A DNA stretch of 64,000 nucleotides from Sphingomonas sp. (lineage in GTDB: Bacteria > Pseudomonadota > Alphaproteobacteria > Sphingomonadales > Sphingomonadaceae): contig JAHBZH010000001.1 in the NCBI GenBank assembly GCA_019635535.1, forward strand, positions 2,322,995 to 2,386,994. The letters are read 5' to 3'. The position numbers and the translations under genes were made by a program. Under the pieces are notes generated by a model. It was given only the letters and a program-made list of their open reading frames with translations. It did not search any database and was not told the origin of the DNA. This document shows positions 26,002 to 35,354 of the stretch, piece by piece (within the stretch, counting starts at the first letter, position 1; every line of letters starts with the position of its first letter).

Positions 26002-26931
26002 ATGAATATATTTCTTGCGACTTTGGCCGCATTGTCTCTGTTCGCGACGCCTGCCTCCTATTCGCCCGACGAAGCCAATAACGAGAGCCTCGTCCACATT
26101 CCGTTCGATCCGCCGGTCAATCAGCCCATCCGCTACATGGTGGAGGAAATACGAGACCGGCAGGGAACCGAAACGCGGAACGGTTCGATCGTCACCGTCG
26201 AATTCCAAGCAACAGAAGACGGTTATCGGGCAGATTTCGTGCACAGCGAAGCGCCCGGCATGGATTTCTTGCCAGATTTGCCCGGCATGGACAGGCTTTC
26301 GGAGTTGGTTCGCCAGCCATATTCGGTACGAGTATCGCCTGCTGGAGAGATCATCGCCTTGGAGGATGAGGAGCGACTGATCGACAGGCTGTCATCCGCA
26401 ATGGACGAGATCACGACAGGCGCCGACATGCCGGTCGAAGTCGCCGAGGCGCTGCGTGCTTATGTGCAGCGCGTTCGAGACATGCCTACGCAGGGACGTC
26501 TGGAGTTCATCATGCAAGGCGTCGCTCCGATCGTCGGTCTGGGAGATGTCGAACTCGGTCTTGGCGAAGCGCTGTCGGTTCCGATCGATTTGCCCACGCC
26601 ATTCGGGCCGATACCGGTCACAGCCGATCTCAGCCTCGAGAATATCGTTGACGGAGTCGCTTTGGTGACAGTTCGTTTGAACGTGCCATCCGACGAGTTC
26701 CGGACCATCGTGCTGAATGCCATTGAGCAACTCGCGCCGTCAATTCCGGCCGCAGACATGCAGCGGGCACTGACCGAAAACCCTATCTCGATGATGATAA
26801 GCGAGACCTATTACATTTCCGTCGATCACGGCACGCTCGTCCGCTACGAACGGGAGAAGGTCGCCTCCACCGAAGCGGCCGCCAATCCAGTCGCAACCCG
26901 GGACGCGGTCGTGATCGTTAGGCTCGACTGA
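26002..26931 (+). CDS. Periplasmic protein of unknown function
   Basis: The 309-residue protein starts [20 protein letters not shown], a convincing signal peptide cleaved near residue 18, so it is exported. The rest is an acidic, beta-rich sequence with alternating hydrophobics and one helical stretch around 125-160 ([18 protein letters not shown]). There are no cysteines or membrane segments later. It is somewhat less GC-rich than the flanking genes. It stands alone between cutA and the rplM promoter. I do not recognise a family; a lipid- or polymer-binding beta-fold is a guess. Confidence 0.7.
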   Translation: MNIFLATLAALSLFATPASYSPDEANNESLVHIPFDPPVNQPIRYMVEEIRDRQGTETRNGSIVTVEFQATEDGYRADFVHSEAPGMDFLPDLPGMDRLSELVRQPYSVRVSPAGEIIALEDEERLIDRLSSAMDEITTGADMPVEVAEALRAYVQRVRDMPTQGRLEFIMQGVAPIVGLGDVELGLGEALSVPIDLPTPFGPIPVTADLSLENIVDGVALVTVRLNVPSDEFRTIVLNAIEQLAPSIPAADMQRALTENPISMMISETYYISVDHGTLVRYEREKVASTEAAANPVATRDAVVIVRLD

Positions 26932-26993
26932 AGCTCGAACCGGAATTTCCGGATGCGGTATTATTTTACCACTCGCGAAACACCCGCTTTTCC

Positions 26994-27022
26994 TTGACTT
27001 TCTCCGTCCCTTTCGCCAATTG
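26994..27022 (+). promoter_or_regulatory. Candidate rplM promoter
   Basis: TTGACT (26994-26999) is followed after 17 bases by CAATTG, about 60 bases before the rplM start. The -35 is good, the -10 is weak. Position and AT-rich upstream sequence fit a ribosomal-protein promoter. Confidence 0.4.
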
Positions 27023-27082
27023 CCCGCCGTCCGCGCCGCTCCTCTTGGGCGGCGCCGTTCATTTCGAAGAGGTCCAAGCTCC

Positions 27083-27562
27083 ATGAAGGCGCTGATGAAG
27101 ACCACCAAGTCGGCCAAGCCGCGCGAGGTGGAGAAGAAGTGGCATCTGATCGATGCCGACGGGCTGGTGGTCGGGCGGCTCGCCTCGATCGTCGCCAATA
27201 TCCTGCGCGGCAAGCACAAGCCGAGCTTCACCCCCCATGTCGATTGCGGCGATCATGTGATCATCATCAACGCCGACAAGGTGAAGTTCACCGGCAAGAA
27301 GCTGGCCGACAAGATCTATTACAAGCACACCGGCTATGCCGGCGGCATCAAGGGCGTCACCGCCGGCAAGGTGCTGGAAGGCCGCTTCCCGGAGCGCGTG
27401 CTGGAAAAGGCGATCGAGCGGATGATCCCGCGCGGGCCGCTGGGCCGCGACCAGATGCGCGCGCTGCACCTCTATAACGGCACCGAGCATCCGCACGGCG
27501 GCCAGAACCCCGAACTCCTCGATGTCGCGGCCATGAACCGCAAGAACAAGGTGGGCGCCTGA
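27083..27562 (+). CDS. rplM: 50S ribosomal protein L13
   Basis: The 159-residue protein starts at MKALMKTT after an AGAGG site; 21 extra upstream codons in the frame are non-coding. L13 signatures are [46 protein letters not shown] and [14 protein letters not shown]. It is an early-assembling 50S protein that binds 23S rRNA. The stop codon shares its last base with the start of rpsI, the usual L13-S9 pairing. Confidence 0.97.
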   Translation: MKALMKTTKSAKPREVEKKWHLIDADGLVVGRLASIVANILRGKHKPSFTPHVDCGDHVIIINADKVKFTGKKLADKIYYKHTGYAGGIKGVTAGKVLEGRFPERVLEKAIERMIPRGPLGRDQMRALHLYNGTEHPHGGQNPELLDVAAMNRKNKVGA

Positions 27563-28173
27563 TGTCCGACAATCGCCAGTCCCTTTCCGATCTCGCCAAG
27601 CTGACGGCCGAGCCCGAAGCCCCGGCCGAAACGCCGGCCGCCGAGACCGAGACCCCCGCCGCCGAGGCGGAAGCCGAGGCGCCCGCCGCCGAAGCCGAAG
27701 CCGCTCCGGCCGAAGCGCCCGAAGCCGCCGCCCCGGCCGCGCCGGAAGCCCCGGTCACGCCGCTGCGCGAGCAGCAGCTCGACAAGCAGGGCCGCGCTTA
27801 TGCCACCGGCCGCCGCAAGGACGCGGTCGCCCGCGTCTGGCTGAAGCCGGGCAACGGCACGATCACGGTCAACGGCCGCGACCAGAATGTCTATTTCGCG
27901 CGCCCGACGCTGCGCCTCGTCATCAACCAGCCGTTCGGCATCGCCGGGCGCGAGGGCCAGTATGACGTGATCGCCACCGTCGTCGGCGGCGGGCTCTCCG
28001 GCCAGGCCGGCGCGGTCAAGCACGGCATTTCGCAGGCGCTGACCCGCTACGAGCCGGCGCTGCGCACCACGATCAAGCAGGCCGGCTTCCTGACCCGCGA
28101 CAGCCGCGTGGTCGAGCGCAAGAAGTACGGCAAGGCCAAGGCCCGCCGCTCCTTCCAGTTCTCGAAGCGCTAA
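27562..28173 (+). CDS. rpsI: 30S ribosomal protein S9 with long acidic N-terminal extension
   Basis: Residues from about 77 onward are canonical S9: [39 protein letters not shown] and the basic C-terminal [17 protein letters not shown] that reaches the P-site tRNA. Residues 15-67 are an alanine/proline/glutamate-rich acidic extension, making the protein 203 residues against about 130 in E. coli and about 155-160 in many alphaproteobacteria. It is coupled to rplM by a shared base and followed by a clear terminator. Confidence 0.96.
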   Translation: MSDNRQSLSDLAKLTAEPEAPAETPAAETETPAAEAEAEAPAAEAEAAPAEAPEAAAPAAPEAPVTPLREQQLDKQGRAYATGRRKDAVARVWLKPGNGTITVNGRDQNVYFARPTLRLVINQPFGIAGREGQYDVIATVVGGGLSGQAGAVKHGISQALTRYEPALRTTIKQAGFLTRDSRVVERKKYGKAKARRSFQFSKR

Positions 28174-28196
28174 GCGGTCTTCAGGCCAACGAATTG

Positions 28197-28225
28197 GGGC
28201 GGTCCGGCGACGGGCCGCCCTTTTT
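28197..28225 (+). terminator. Rho-independent terminator after rpsI
   Basis: GGGCGGTCC-GGCGAC-GGGCCGCCC forms a 9-pair stem (one T-G wobble) with a 6-base loop, followed directly by TTTTT. It lies 24 bases after the rpsI stop codon and ends the rplM-rpsI transcript. Confidence 0.9.
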
Positions 28226-28279
28226 CTGTAAGAAACCCTCCGCGCCTCCGACTACCTTGTCGAACTCAAGGGAGATGGC

Positions 28280-28813
28280 ATGGCCGAGGAGCCCCAAATT
28301 GCGGATCAGGAGCGGCGCTATCGCGGCGCGGCCGAAACCTACGGCCCGGCGATCGCCCGGCTGGCGCGCGGCTATGAGGCCGATGCGGAGCTGGCCCGCG
28401 ATCTCGTCCAGGACGTGCATGTCGCGCTCTGGCGCAGCTTCGCCGCGTTCGACGGACGCTGTTCCGAGCGGACTTGGGTCTATCGGGTCGCGCACAATGC
28501 CGCGGCCGATCATATCCGCGCCCGCAAGCGCCTGCGGGCCGAGACTTTGGTGGGGATCGAGGAGGCGGGCGAGTTCGCCGCCGGCGACGATCCCGAGACC
28601 GCAACCCATGAGCGCCACCTGCTCGCCCGGCTGACGCGGTTGATCCACCGCCTCAAGCCCGCCGACCGGCAGGTGATGCTGCTCTACCTGGAAGATCTGA
28701 CGGCCGCCGAGATCGGCGAGATCACCGGCCTGTCCGCCGGCGCCGTTTCGGTGCGCATCCATCGCATCAAGGCGCTGCTCGCCGATCGCTTCACGCAGAA
28801 GGAACCCGCATGA
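28280..28813 (+). CDS. ECF-type RNA polymerase sigma factor
   Basis: The 177-residue protein has a sigma-2 region (about 20-90, DLVQDVHVALWRSFAAFDG and RTWVYRVAHNAAADHIRARK) and a sigma-4 region (about 115-170, LKPADRQVMLLYLEDLTAAE, IGEITGLSAGAVSVRIHRIK). There is no sigma-3 domain, as expected for ECF factors. It overlaps the next gene by ATGA. That gene encodes a membrane protein that may be its anti-sigma partner, so a membrane-sensed stress response is likely. The target promoters are not visible. Confidence 0.92.
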   Translation: MAEEPQIADQERRYRGAAETYGPAIARLARGYEADAELARDLVQDVHVALWRSFAAFDGRCSERTWVYRVAHNAAADHIRARKRLRAETLVGIEEAGEFAAGDDPETATHERHLLARLTRLIHRLKPADRQVMLLYLEDLTAAEIGEITGLSAGAVSVRIHRIKALLADRFTQKEPA

Positions 28814-29400
28814 TGACCAGCCCCGATCCCCTCAAGCAGGCCTGGCAGGCTGGCGGCGGCGATATGCCCCTGCCCCGGCTGGACGACATCCGCACGGGCG
28901 CGGGCCTGTTCTATCGCCGCATCCGCCGCCGCAACATGATCGAATATGGGGCCGCCCTGATCACCGTTCCGGTCTTCGCGCACGCCGCGCTCACCGCGCC
29001 CAGTGTGACGATCCGGATCGGCGCCGCACTGGCCATTGTGGGCATCCTCATCATCGTCTGGCAGCTCCATCGCCGCGCCTCGGCGGTATCCCCCACCGGC
29101 GATGCCGTGCTGCCGCTGATCGCGCACCAGCGCGCCCAGCTCGTGCGCCAGCGCGACGCGCTGGCCAGCATCGGCACCTGGTACCTGCTGCCGCTGATCC
29201 CCGGCCTCGGGGTCATCGCCCTCGCGCCAGCGATCGACCTGGGACTGGCGGGGCTGAAGGAAATGGACTGGTTCCAATATGCCTGGATCGGGATCGTCGC
29301 GATTTTCTTCGCGCTGGTCTGGTGGCTCAACCATGCCGCCGCCCGCCTGCTTCAGGCCGAAATCGACGCGCTCGACGCGCTGGAAGGAGAAACGGAATGA
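28810..29400 (+). CDS. Membrane protein, probable partner of the ECF sigma factor
   Basis: The 196-residue protein has a hydrophilic N-terminus of about 45 residues and then four hydrophobic segments (about 46-64, 68-84, 118-140, 156-176), with a short charged C-terminal helix. It lacks a zinc-finger HxxxCxxC, so it is not a ZAS-type anti-sigma factor. Its overlap with the sigma gene (ATGA) and its cytoplasmic N-terminal segment make a sigma-binding role plausible but unproven. It is also coupled by ATGA to the serine hydrolase gene, so the three form one operon. Confidence 0.75.
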   Translation: MMTSPDPLKQAWQAGGGDMPLPRLDDIRTGAGLFYRRIRRRNMIEYGAALITVPVFAHAALTAPSVTIRIGAALAIVGILIIVWQLHRRASAVSPTGDAVLPLIAHQRAQLVRQRDALASIGTWYLLPLIPGLGVIALAPAIDLGLAGLKEMDWFQYAWIGIVAIFFALVWWLNHAAARLLQAEIDALDALEGETE

Positions 29401-30833
29401 CCCGCTGGATTCGTCGTGGCCTCACGCTGCTCGCCGCCCTGATCGCGCTGCCCGCGCAGGCCGCCACGCAGGAGGCCGTCGGCGACTGGATCGGCACGCT
29501 GGAGCCCGCCCCGGGCATGACGCTGCGCCTCGCCGTGCACATCCAGGCGAGCGAGGCCGGTGGCCTGGTCGGCACGCTGGACAGTCTCGACCAGGGTGCA
29601 CGCGGCATCCCGCTCGCCGACATCGAAGCGGAGGGCGGACGCCTTGCCTTCGCCATTCCGGCGGTGAGCGGGCGCTATGAGGGGCGCTGGGCGGAGGATC
29701 GCGCGGCCTGGACGGGCGAATGGAACCAGCCCGGCCTCGCGACCCCGCTGATCCTGACCGCCGCGCCGTCCGCATCGGCGGGCTCCGCCCGGCCCACGGC
29801 CTGGACCGTTCCAGACGATGCCGCCATCGCCGCTTTGGTCGAGGCGCGGATTGCCGCGCGGCCGGGCGTGGGCATGGTTGTCGGCGTGATCGGTCCCGAC
29901 GGCCGGCGGGTGATCGGGCGCGGGCCTGCCGGGGAGACGCCATTCGACGGCGGCACGATCTTCGAGATCGGCTCCATGACCAAGGCCTTCACCGCCCTGC
30001 TGCTCGCCGACATGGTCCGGCGCGGCGAGGTCTCGCTCGACGATCCGGCGGCGCGCTATCTGCCCGGAGGGGCGGCCATGCCCCGGCGCGGGGACCGCGA
30101 GATCAAGCTGCGCGACCTCGCCAACCACCGCTCCGGCCTGCCCCGCCTGCCGGACAATCTGGCCCCGGCCGACATGACCAATCCCTATGCGGATTATGAC
30201 GAGGCGCGGCTGCTCGCCTTTCTCGGCGGCTACGAACTGACTCGCGATATCGGCGCGCAGTTCGAATATTCGAATCTCGGCGCGGGGCTGCTCGGCTATC
30301 TGCTCGTCCGGCGCGCGGGTGCCGATTTCGAGAGCCTGGTGAGGGAGCGGATTACCCGCCCGCTCGGCATGGACGATACGGCCATCGACCTTGCCGCCGA
30401 TCAGCGCGTCCGGCTCGCAACCGGCCATGACGCGGCGCTCCGGCCGACCGGTCCTTGGGACTTCCCGACGCTGGCCGGCGCCGGCGCCCTGCGCTCCAGC
30501 GTGGACGACATGCTCGATTTCCTCGCTTTGGCGACGGGGCTCGCGCCGTCGGAGCTGACGCCCGCCGCGAACGCGCTGTTGGCGGAGGACTGGCAGGGGC
30601 CGACGCCGAACGTGCGCACGGCGCTCGGCTGGGCGGTGCTGACGCTGGGCGAGCGGCGGATCGCGCTCCATGACGGCGGCACGGGCGGCCATCGCGCGAT
30701 GATGGCCTATGATCCCCAGACGCGGCAGGGCGTCGTCGTGCTCACCAACGCCGCCGCCGAGCCGGGGGCGAGCGACATGGCGCTGCACCTGCTGGCCGGC
30801 CTGCCCCTGGCCCGCGCGGCCGCGCCGGAATGA
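29397..30833 (+). CDS. Exported serine hydrolase, class C beta-lactamase/DD-peptidase-like
   Basis: The start at MTRWIRRG (ATGA overlap with the previous gene) gives 478 residues with a signal peptide ending LPAQA. An N-terminal domain of about 120 residues precedes the penicillin-binding fold. The fold has EIGSMTKAFTALLLADM (SxxK), QFEYSNLGAGLLGYL (YSN) and HDGGTGGHRAMMAY (HxGxTGG in place of KTG). These are the class C beta-lactamase/esterase-family motifs. Substrates in the family range from beta-lactams to esters and D-peptides; this protein may be a peptidase or esterase rather than a resistance enzyme. Confidence 0.88.
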   Translation: MTRWIRRGLTLLAALIALPAQAATQEAVGDWIGTLEPAPGMTLRLAVHIQASEAGGLVGTLDSLDQGARGIPLADIEAEGGRLAFAIPAVSGRYEGRWAEDRAAWTGEWNQPGLATPLILTAAPSASAGSARPTAWTVPDDAAIAALVEARIAARPGVGMVVGVIGPDGRRVIGRGPAGETPFDGGTIFEIGSMTKAFTALLLADMVRRGEVSLDDPAARYLPGGAAMPRRGDREIKLRDLANHRSGLPRLPDNLAPADMTNPYADYDEARLLAFLGGYELTRDIGAQFEYSNLGAGLLGYLLVRRAGADFESLVRERITRPLGMDDTAIDLAADQRVRLATGHDAALRPTGPWDFPTLAGAGALRSSVDDMLDFLALATGLAPSELTPAANALLAEDWQGPTPNVRTALGWAVLTLGERRIALHDGGTGGHRAMMAYDPQTRQGVVVLTNAAAEPGASDMALHLLAGLPLARAAAPE

Positions 30834-30890
30834 GCGCGTGGCGCGCCGGAACGCCGCGCCCTCCTTCGCCCGCCATGCTAGGAGACGGCC

Positions 30891-31157
30891 ATGCGTATCG
30901 TCCTCCTGCTGAGTCTCGCCTTCGTCCTGTCGGGCTGCGTCGCGCGCACGGCAGTGGATATCGTCACTCTGCCGGTGCGGGCGGTCGGGGCCGGGGTGGA
31001 CGCGGTGACGACCAGCCAGTCCGAGGCGGACGAACGGCGCGGGCGACAGATCCGCAAGGAGGAGGAACGGCTCGGCCGCCTCGCCCGGCGCTGCGAGCGG
31101 CGGCCGGAGCGGGCGGAATGCGCCGAGCTGGACCAGCGGTACAACCCGCCGCGCTAG
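30891..31157 (+). CDS. Small lipoprotein
   Basis: The 88-residue protein has a clear lipoprotein signal (MRIVLLLSLAFVLSGC) with the cysteine at residue 16. A mildly hydrophobic segment and a strongly charged helical tail rich in E and R follow (about 45-80), with two further cysteines. It may coat the envelope or bind a partner; no family is recognised. Its stop overlaps that of the convergent ABC permease gene by 4 bases. Confidence 0.75.
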   Translation: MRIVLLLSLAFVLSGCVARTAVDIVTLPVRAVGAGVDAVTTSQSEADERRGRQIRKEEERLGRLARRCERRPERAECAELDQRYNPPR

Positions 31158-33673
31158 AGCTGCCTGAGCGCGGTCGCGGGGCGGATCGAGAGCAAGGGCA
31201 GCGAACCCAACAGGCCGATGCCGAGCGTCAGCACCGCGCCGCCGGCCAGCGTGCCCAGCACCACCGCCCAGTCCGGGCTCCAGCCGAATTCGAAGATGCC
31301 GACGATCACATACCAGGCGCCCGCCAGCCCCAGCGCCAGCGACACCGAGGCGAGGATCGCGGCGAGCAGGGCATATTCCAGCGCCTGCGCGCCCAGTATC
31401 TGCCAGCGCGTCGCGCCCAGCGTCTTCAGGATCACGCTGTCATAGCTGCGCGCCTGCCGGGCGGCGGCGATCGCGCCGATCAGCACGGCGATGCCGGCCA
31501 GGATCGCGACCGAGGCGGACAGCAGGATCGCCACCGACATTTGCGACATGATCGTGCCGACCTGCTCGATGATCTCGCCCACCGCGATGATCGAAACGGA
31601 GGGAAAGGCGCCGAGCAGCGAGCGCGAGACAGCGCCTTCGCGCGCATCGTCCATGCCGATCGTGGCGGCCAGGCTGTGCGGGGCGGCCTGGAGGACCGAG
31701 GGCGGGAACACCATCAGATAGTTGAAGCCCATCGTGTCCCAGTGGATTTCGCGCAATGAGGCGATCCGCGCCTCGATCTCGCGTCCCAGCACGCTGACGG
31801 TGAGCGTGTCGCCGACGCCGACGCCCATCACGCCCGCCGCCTCGCGGTCCAGCGACAATAAGGGTGGGCCGGCATAATCGGCGGGCCACCACTGGCCGGC
31901 GACGAGATCGCTGCCCTGCGGCAAGGCGGCGCTGTAGGTGACGCCGCGCTCGCCGCGCAGGAACCAGGCGCCGTCCGGCAGCTCGGCCAGGTCCGCGACG
32001 CGCTGGCCGCCGAATGCGACGATCGTGCCGCGCAAGGTGGGCACGACATTGATCTCCGCGCCCGGCGCGGTCTGCCGCACCAGGCTTTCGAAACGGCCCC
32101 GTTCGGCGGAGGGAATGTCGAGCACGAACTGGTTGGGCGCGCGCTCCGGCACGCTGCGCGCGATCTCCGCCGACAGGCTGGTCTGGATGCCGGCCAGAGC
32201 CACGAACAAGGTGAGCGCGAGGCCCAGGGCGATGACCAGCGCCACGGTCTGCGCGCCGGGCCGGTGCAGCCCCGCTATGGCGAGGCGCAGCAGCGGGCGG
32301 CGCGACTGCGGCAGGCGTTTCGCCGCCCAGCGCACGCCATGGCCGATGCCGTAGAGGATCAGGAAGACCGCCGCGACGGCGCCCAGCACCCCGGCGGCGA
32401 AGAGCGGATCGCGGGCCGTCCCGACCGCCAGCGCCACCACGGCAAGCCCCGCCAGCCCGGCGAGCAGCAGGCTCCTGCGGTCCATCCGCGCGCCTTCCTC
32501 CAGCCCGTCGCGGAACAAGGTGGCGACCGGGAACATCCGCGCCCGCGCCAGCGGCGGCAGCACGAACATATAGGCAACGAGCAGGCCGTAGGCGGCGCTG
32601 GTCGCGAGCGGCAGCCAGTGGATCGCGAAGCCCGGCCGCACCGGCAGCACGTCGCCCGCCAGCGCGATCAGCAGCGGCGGCAGCAGCGCGCCGATCAGCA
32701 GCCCCGCGACGACCGCGACCGAGGCGACCATGAAGATCTGCGCCAGATAGATGCGCGACACGTCCTTGGAGGTCGCGCCCAGCGCCTTCAGCGTTGCGAT
32801 GCCGCCGCGCTTCAGCCGGAGATAGGAGGAGACGCCGTTGCTGACCCCGATCCCGGCGATGATGAGCGCGGCGAGCCCGATCAGGCCGAGAAACTGGCCC
32901 ATCCGGGTGAAGAAGCGGTCGGCGCCCGGCGCGGCGCGGTCGCGGGTGCGGACCTGCCAGCTCGCCGACGGATTGTCGTCGCGCAGCCGCCCGGCGACCG
33001 TCTCGGGCGAAGCATTGCCGGGCAGGCGGATGCGATATTTGCTGACGAACAGGCTGCCCGGCTGCACCAGCCCGGTGCGCGCCAGCCCCTCCATCGACAC
33101 GAGCGCGACCGGCCCCAGCGTGAAGCCCTCGCCCAGCCGGTCCGGCTCCTCGGCGACGATCGCGGCGATGCGGAACGGCGCCGTGCCGTAGCGCAGGCTG
33201 TCGCCCACGCGCAGGTTCATGCGCTCGGCCAAAGCCGGCGTGATCAGGATGTCCCCCGCCGCCAGCGCCGGCGCGGGCGTGCCGCCGCCGACCGTCAGCG
33301 TGCCGTAAAGCGGGTAGAGGCCGTCCACCGCCTTCAGCTCGGTGAGGATCGCCCCCTCCCCATCCGCCGTGTCCGCTCGCTGCGCCATGGCGCGCATCCG
33401 GATCGTCTCGCTCATCTCCCCGGCGGCGCGGAAGGCGGCCTTCTCCTCGGCCGTCGCCTCGCGCTGGGTCATCTGGACTTCGACGTCGCCGCCCAGGATG
33501 GACTGGCCGCGCGTGGAGAGCTCGCTGGTGATCGCCGCGGTCAGGCTGCCGATCGCAGCGAGCGTCGCGACGCCGAGGAACAGGCAGACGAAGAGCAGCC
33601 GCAGCCCCTGCAGGCCCGCATTGAGATCGCGCCGCGCCAGGGTGAGCGCGAGGCGCCAGCCGCCGGCGCTCAC
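31154..33673 (-). CDS. ABC transporter permease, FtsX-like (MacB/LolC superfamily)
   Basis: The 839-residue protein has the duplicated FtsX layout: an N-terminal membrane helix (LQGLRLLFVCLFLGVATLAA), a large periplasmic domain, three helices around 250-370, a second set of helices around 415-490, another periplasmic domain and three last helices. The form matches YbbP-like permeases paired with a lipoprotein- or esterase-linked ATPase. It overlaps the ATPase gene stop by 4 bases. Together with the divergent GDSL esterase gene, this is the familiar YbbA-YbbP-TesA cluster of unknown cargo. Confidence 0.9.
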   Translation of the reverse strand: MSAGGWRLALTLARRDLNAGLQGLRLLFVCLFLGVATLAAIGSLTAAITSELSTRGQSILGGDVEVQMTQREATAEEKAAFRAAGEMSETIRMRAMAQRADTADGEGAILTELKAVDGLYPLYGTLTVGGGTPAPALAAGDILITPALAERMNLRVGDSLRYGTAPFRIAAIVAEEPDRLGEGFTLGPVALVSMEGLARTGLVQPGSLFVSKYRIRLPGNASPETVAGRLRDDNPSASWQVRTRDRAAPGADRFFTRMGQFLGLIGLAALIIAGIGVSNGVSSYLRLKRGGIATLKALGATSKDVSRIYLAQIFMVASVAVVAGLLIGALLPPLLIALAGDVLPVRPGFAIHWLPLATSAAYGLLVAYMFVLPPLARARMFPVATLFRDGLEEGARMDRRSLLLAGLAGLAVVALAVGTARDPLFAAGVLGAVAAVFLILYGIGHGVRWAAKRLPQSRRPLLRLAIAGLHRPGAQTVALVIALGLALTLFVALAGIQTSLSAEIARSVPERAPNQFVLDIPSAERGRFESLVRQTAPGAEINVVPTLRGTIVAFGGQRVADLAELPDGAWFLRGERGVTYSAALPQGSDLVAGQWWPADYAGPPLLSLDREAAGVMGVGVGDTLTVSVLGREIEARIASLREIHWDTMGFNYLMVFPPSVLQAAPHSLAATIGMDDAREGAVSRSLLGAFPSVSIIAVGEIIEQVGTIMSQMSVAILLSASVAILAGIAVLIGAIAAARQARSYDSVILKTLGATRWQILGAQALEYALLAAILASVSLALGLAGAWYVIVGIFEFGWSPDWAVVLGTLAGGAVLTLGIGLLGSLPLLSIRPATALRQL

Positions 33674-34374
33674 GCGGCGCGATCCAGCGCGACCAGCCCG
33701 TCCTGCATCTCGATCACCCGGCCGCAGCGCGCGGCCAGCTCGCGATCATGCGTGATGATGATCATCGTCGCCCCGGCCGCCGCCTTGCGGGCGAAGAGCA
33801 GGTCGATGATTGCGCCGCCCGTCCTGCCGTCCAGATTGCCGGTCGGCTCGTCGGCGAAGATGATGTCGGGGCCGGGCGCGACGGCGCGGGCGATGGCGAC
33901 GCGCTGCTGCTCGCCGCCGGACAATTGCGCGGGATAATGGGCGAGGCGGTGGCCGAGCCCGACCGCCTCCAGCTCGCGTGCCGCCCTGCCGAACGGATCG
34001 TCGATCCCGGCCAGCTCCATGGGCACCGCGACATTCTCCAGCGCGGTCATCGTCGGCAGCAGGTGGAAGCTCTGCAAGACGATGCCGATCCGCCCCCGCC
34101 GCGCCAGCGCCAGCGCGTCCTCGCCCAGCGGCCCGTAATCGACGCCCGCAACCTCGACATCGCCGCCGCTGGCGCGCTCGAGCCCGGTCAGGATGGCCAT
34201 CAATGAGGATTTGCCGGAGCCGGACGGGCCGAGGATCGCGACGCTCTCCCCGCGCGCGATATCGAGGTCGATGCCCTTCAGCACATCCGTCCTGGCTTCC
34301 CGGGAACCGAGAGTGAGGGTGACATTGCGCGCGCGGATGACGATATCGGAACCGGCTTCGGCACGCATAGACAT
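33670..34374 (-). CDS. ABC transporter ATP-binding protein (YbbA-like)
   Basis: From MSMRAEAGSD (GAGGGA 4 bases before the ATG) the protein is 234 residues. Other ATGs lie at 34368 and 34386. The ATPase has Walker A GPSGSGKSSL, Q-loop LQSF, signature LSGGEQQRVAIARA, Walker B DIIFADEPTGNLD and the H-loop histidine in ITHD. It belongs to the LolD/MacB/YbbA family that powers FtsX-type permeases. It is translationally coupled to that permease and divergent from the esterase gene, with start codons only about 13 bases apart. Confidence 0.93.
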   Translation of the reverse strand: MSMRAEAGSDIVIRARNVTLTLGSREARTDVLKGIDLDIARGESVAILGPSGSGKSSLMAILTGLERASGGDVEVAGVDYGPLGEDALALARRGRIGIVLQSFHLLPTMTALENVAVPMELAGIDDPFGRAARELEAVGLGHRLAHYPAQLSGGEQQRVAIARAVAPGPDIIFADEPTGNLDGRTGGAIIDLLFARKAAAGATMIIITHDRELAARCGRVIEMQDGLVALDRAA

Positions 34375-34386
34375 GGAATCCCTCAT

Positions 34387-35085
34387 ATGATCGTTACGCT
34401 GCGATATGTGTTTCTCCTGCTGGTGGTTCAACTGGCCGTTGCCTGTTCCCCCGCCGCGCCGAGCGCCGAAGCGCCGGACAACCGGCCCGCAGCCAATGCC
34501 GAAACCGCCCGACAAGCCGAGGATGCCAGGCTCGTCCTCACCTTCGGCGACAGCCTCTATGCCGGCTACCAGCTCGAGCAGAATCAGGGTTTCGCGCCGG
34601 CTCTGCAGCGCGCGCTGGAAGCGCAGGGCATCGCGGCGCGCGTCGTCAATGGCGGCGTCTCGGGCGACACGACCGCCGCCGCGCGCCAGCGTCTCGCCTT
34701 CACGCTGGACGGGCTGGAGCGGCGCCCGGACCTCGTTCTGGTCGGCCTTGGCGGCAACGACGCGCTGCGCGGCCTCGGCCCCGACGAGACCCGCGCCAAC
34801 CTCGCCGCCATACTGGCCGAGCTGCGCCAACGCGACATCCCGGTCCTGGTCACCGGCATGATGGCGCCGCGCAACATGGGCCCGGATTATGCCGCGCGCT
34901 TCGATCCGATCTTCCAAGAGCTGGCGCGCGAACATGACGCGGCGCTCTATCCCTTCCTGCTCGACGGGGTGATCACCGAGCCCATGTTGCTGCTGCCAGA
35001 CGGCATCCACCCCAATGCGGACGGCGTGAACGCGATCGTCGCGCGGCTGGCCCCGGACGTCGCCCGGCTGCTCGGAGCACCCTGA
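34387..35085 (+). CDS. tesA: GDSL arylesterase/lysophospholipase (TesA-like)
   Basis: The 232-residue protein begins with a lipoprotein-type signal ending LAVAC at residue 20, then a short linker. The SGNH hydrolase domain has all four blocks: LTFGDSLYAG (serine), NGGVSGDTT (glycine), VGLGGNDALRG (GxND), and LPDGIHPNADG (DxxH). Related enzymes hydrolyse acyl-thioesters, aryl esters and lysophospholipids in the periplasm. Its divergent pairing with the YbbA/YbbP-like ABC system is the same as in E. coli. A GTG seven codons in is an alternative start. Confidence 0.92.
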   Translation: MIVTLRYVFLLLVVQLAVACSPAAPSAEAPDNRPAANAETARQAEDARLVLTFGDSLYAGYQLEQNQGFAPALQRALEAQGIAARVVNGGVSGDTTAAARQRLAFTLDGLERRPDLVLVGLGGNDALRGLGPDETRANLAAILAELRQRDIPVLVTGMMAPRNMGPDYAARFDPIFQELAREHDAALYPFLLDGVITEPMLLLPDGIHPNADGVNAIVARLAPDVARLLGAP

Positions 35086-35110
35086 AGCCGCCGCACGCCG
35101 ACAGCGCGTG

Positions 35111-35140
35111 TTGACAAGCCCGAAGCCCCTCGCCTAAGGC
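35111..35140 (+). promoter_or_regulatory. Candidate promoter of tRNA-Leu
   Basis: TTGACA (35111-35116) is a perfect -35. With a spacer of 17-18 bases the -10 falls at CTAAGG or TAAGGC (35134-35140), about 40 bases before the tRNA. The -10 region lies inside a 12-base direct repeat (GCCCCTCGCCTA at 35125 and again at 35139). Confidence 0.5.
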
Positions 35141-35180
35141 CCCTCGCCTACCCCGCAGGGACGCTTCATGCCCTGCCCGT

Positions 35181-35267
35181 GCCCAGATGGCGGAATTGGT
35201 AGACGCACCAGCTTCAGGTGCTGGCGCTCGCAAGGGCGTGGAGGTTCGAGTCCTCTTCTGGGCACCA
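35181..35267 (+). tRNA. tRNA-Leu (CAG anticodon)
   Basis: The 87-base gene has acceptor GCCCAGA/TCTGGGC, encoded CCA, D-arm, anticodon arm CCAGC-TTCAGGT-GCTGG (anticodon CAG), a long variable arm typical of class II tRNAs, and GGTTCGAGTCC in the T arm. Confidence 0.96.
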
Positions 35268-35354
35268 TTTTCCATGGCCGGTGTTGACGGCGCTCGGCGG
35301 GTCATGGCAATCGCGGGCGGATCGCGGCGAACGGATGTGCAGACCGGGCCGCGC

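Noticed and set aside
26944..26956. CCGGAATTTCCGG hairpin after the unknown periplasmic gene as a terminator
   Set aside because: The stem is short and the following T-rich stretch is too distant and interrupted.
29397..30833. Serine hydrolase as a dedicated beta-lactam resistance gene
   Set aside because: The HxGxTGG variant of the third motif and the long N-terminal domain fit the broader esterase/peptidase group. There is no resistance context.
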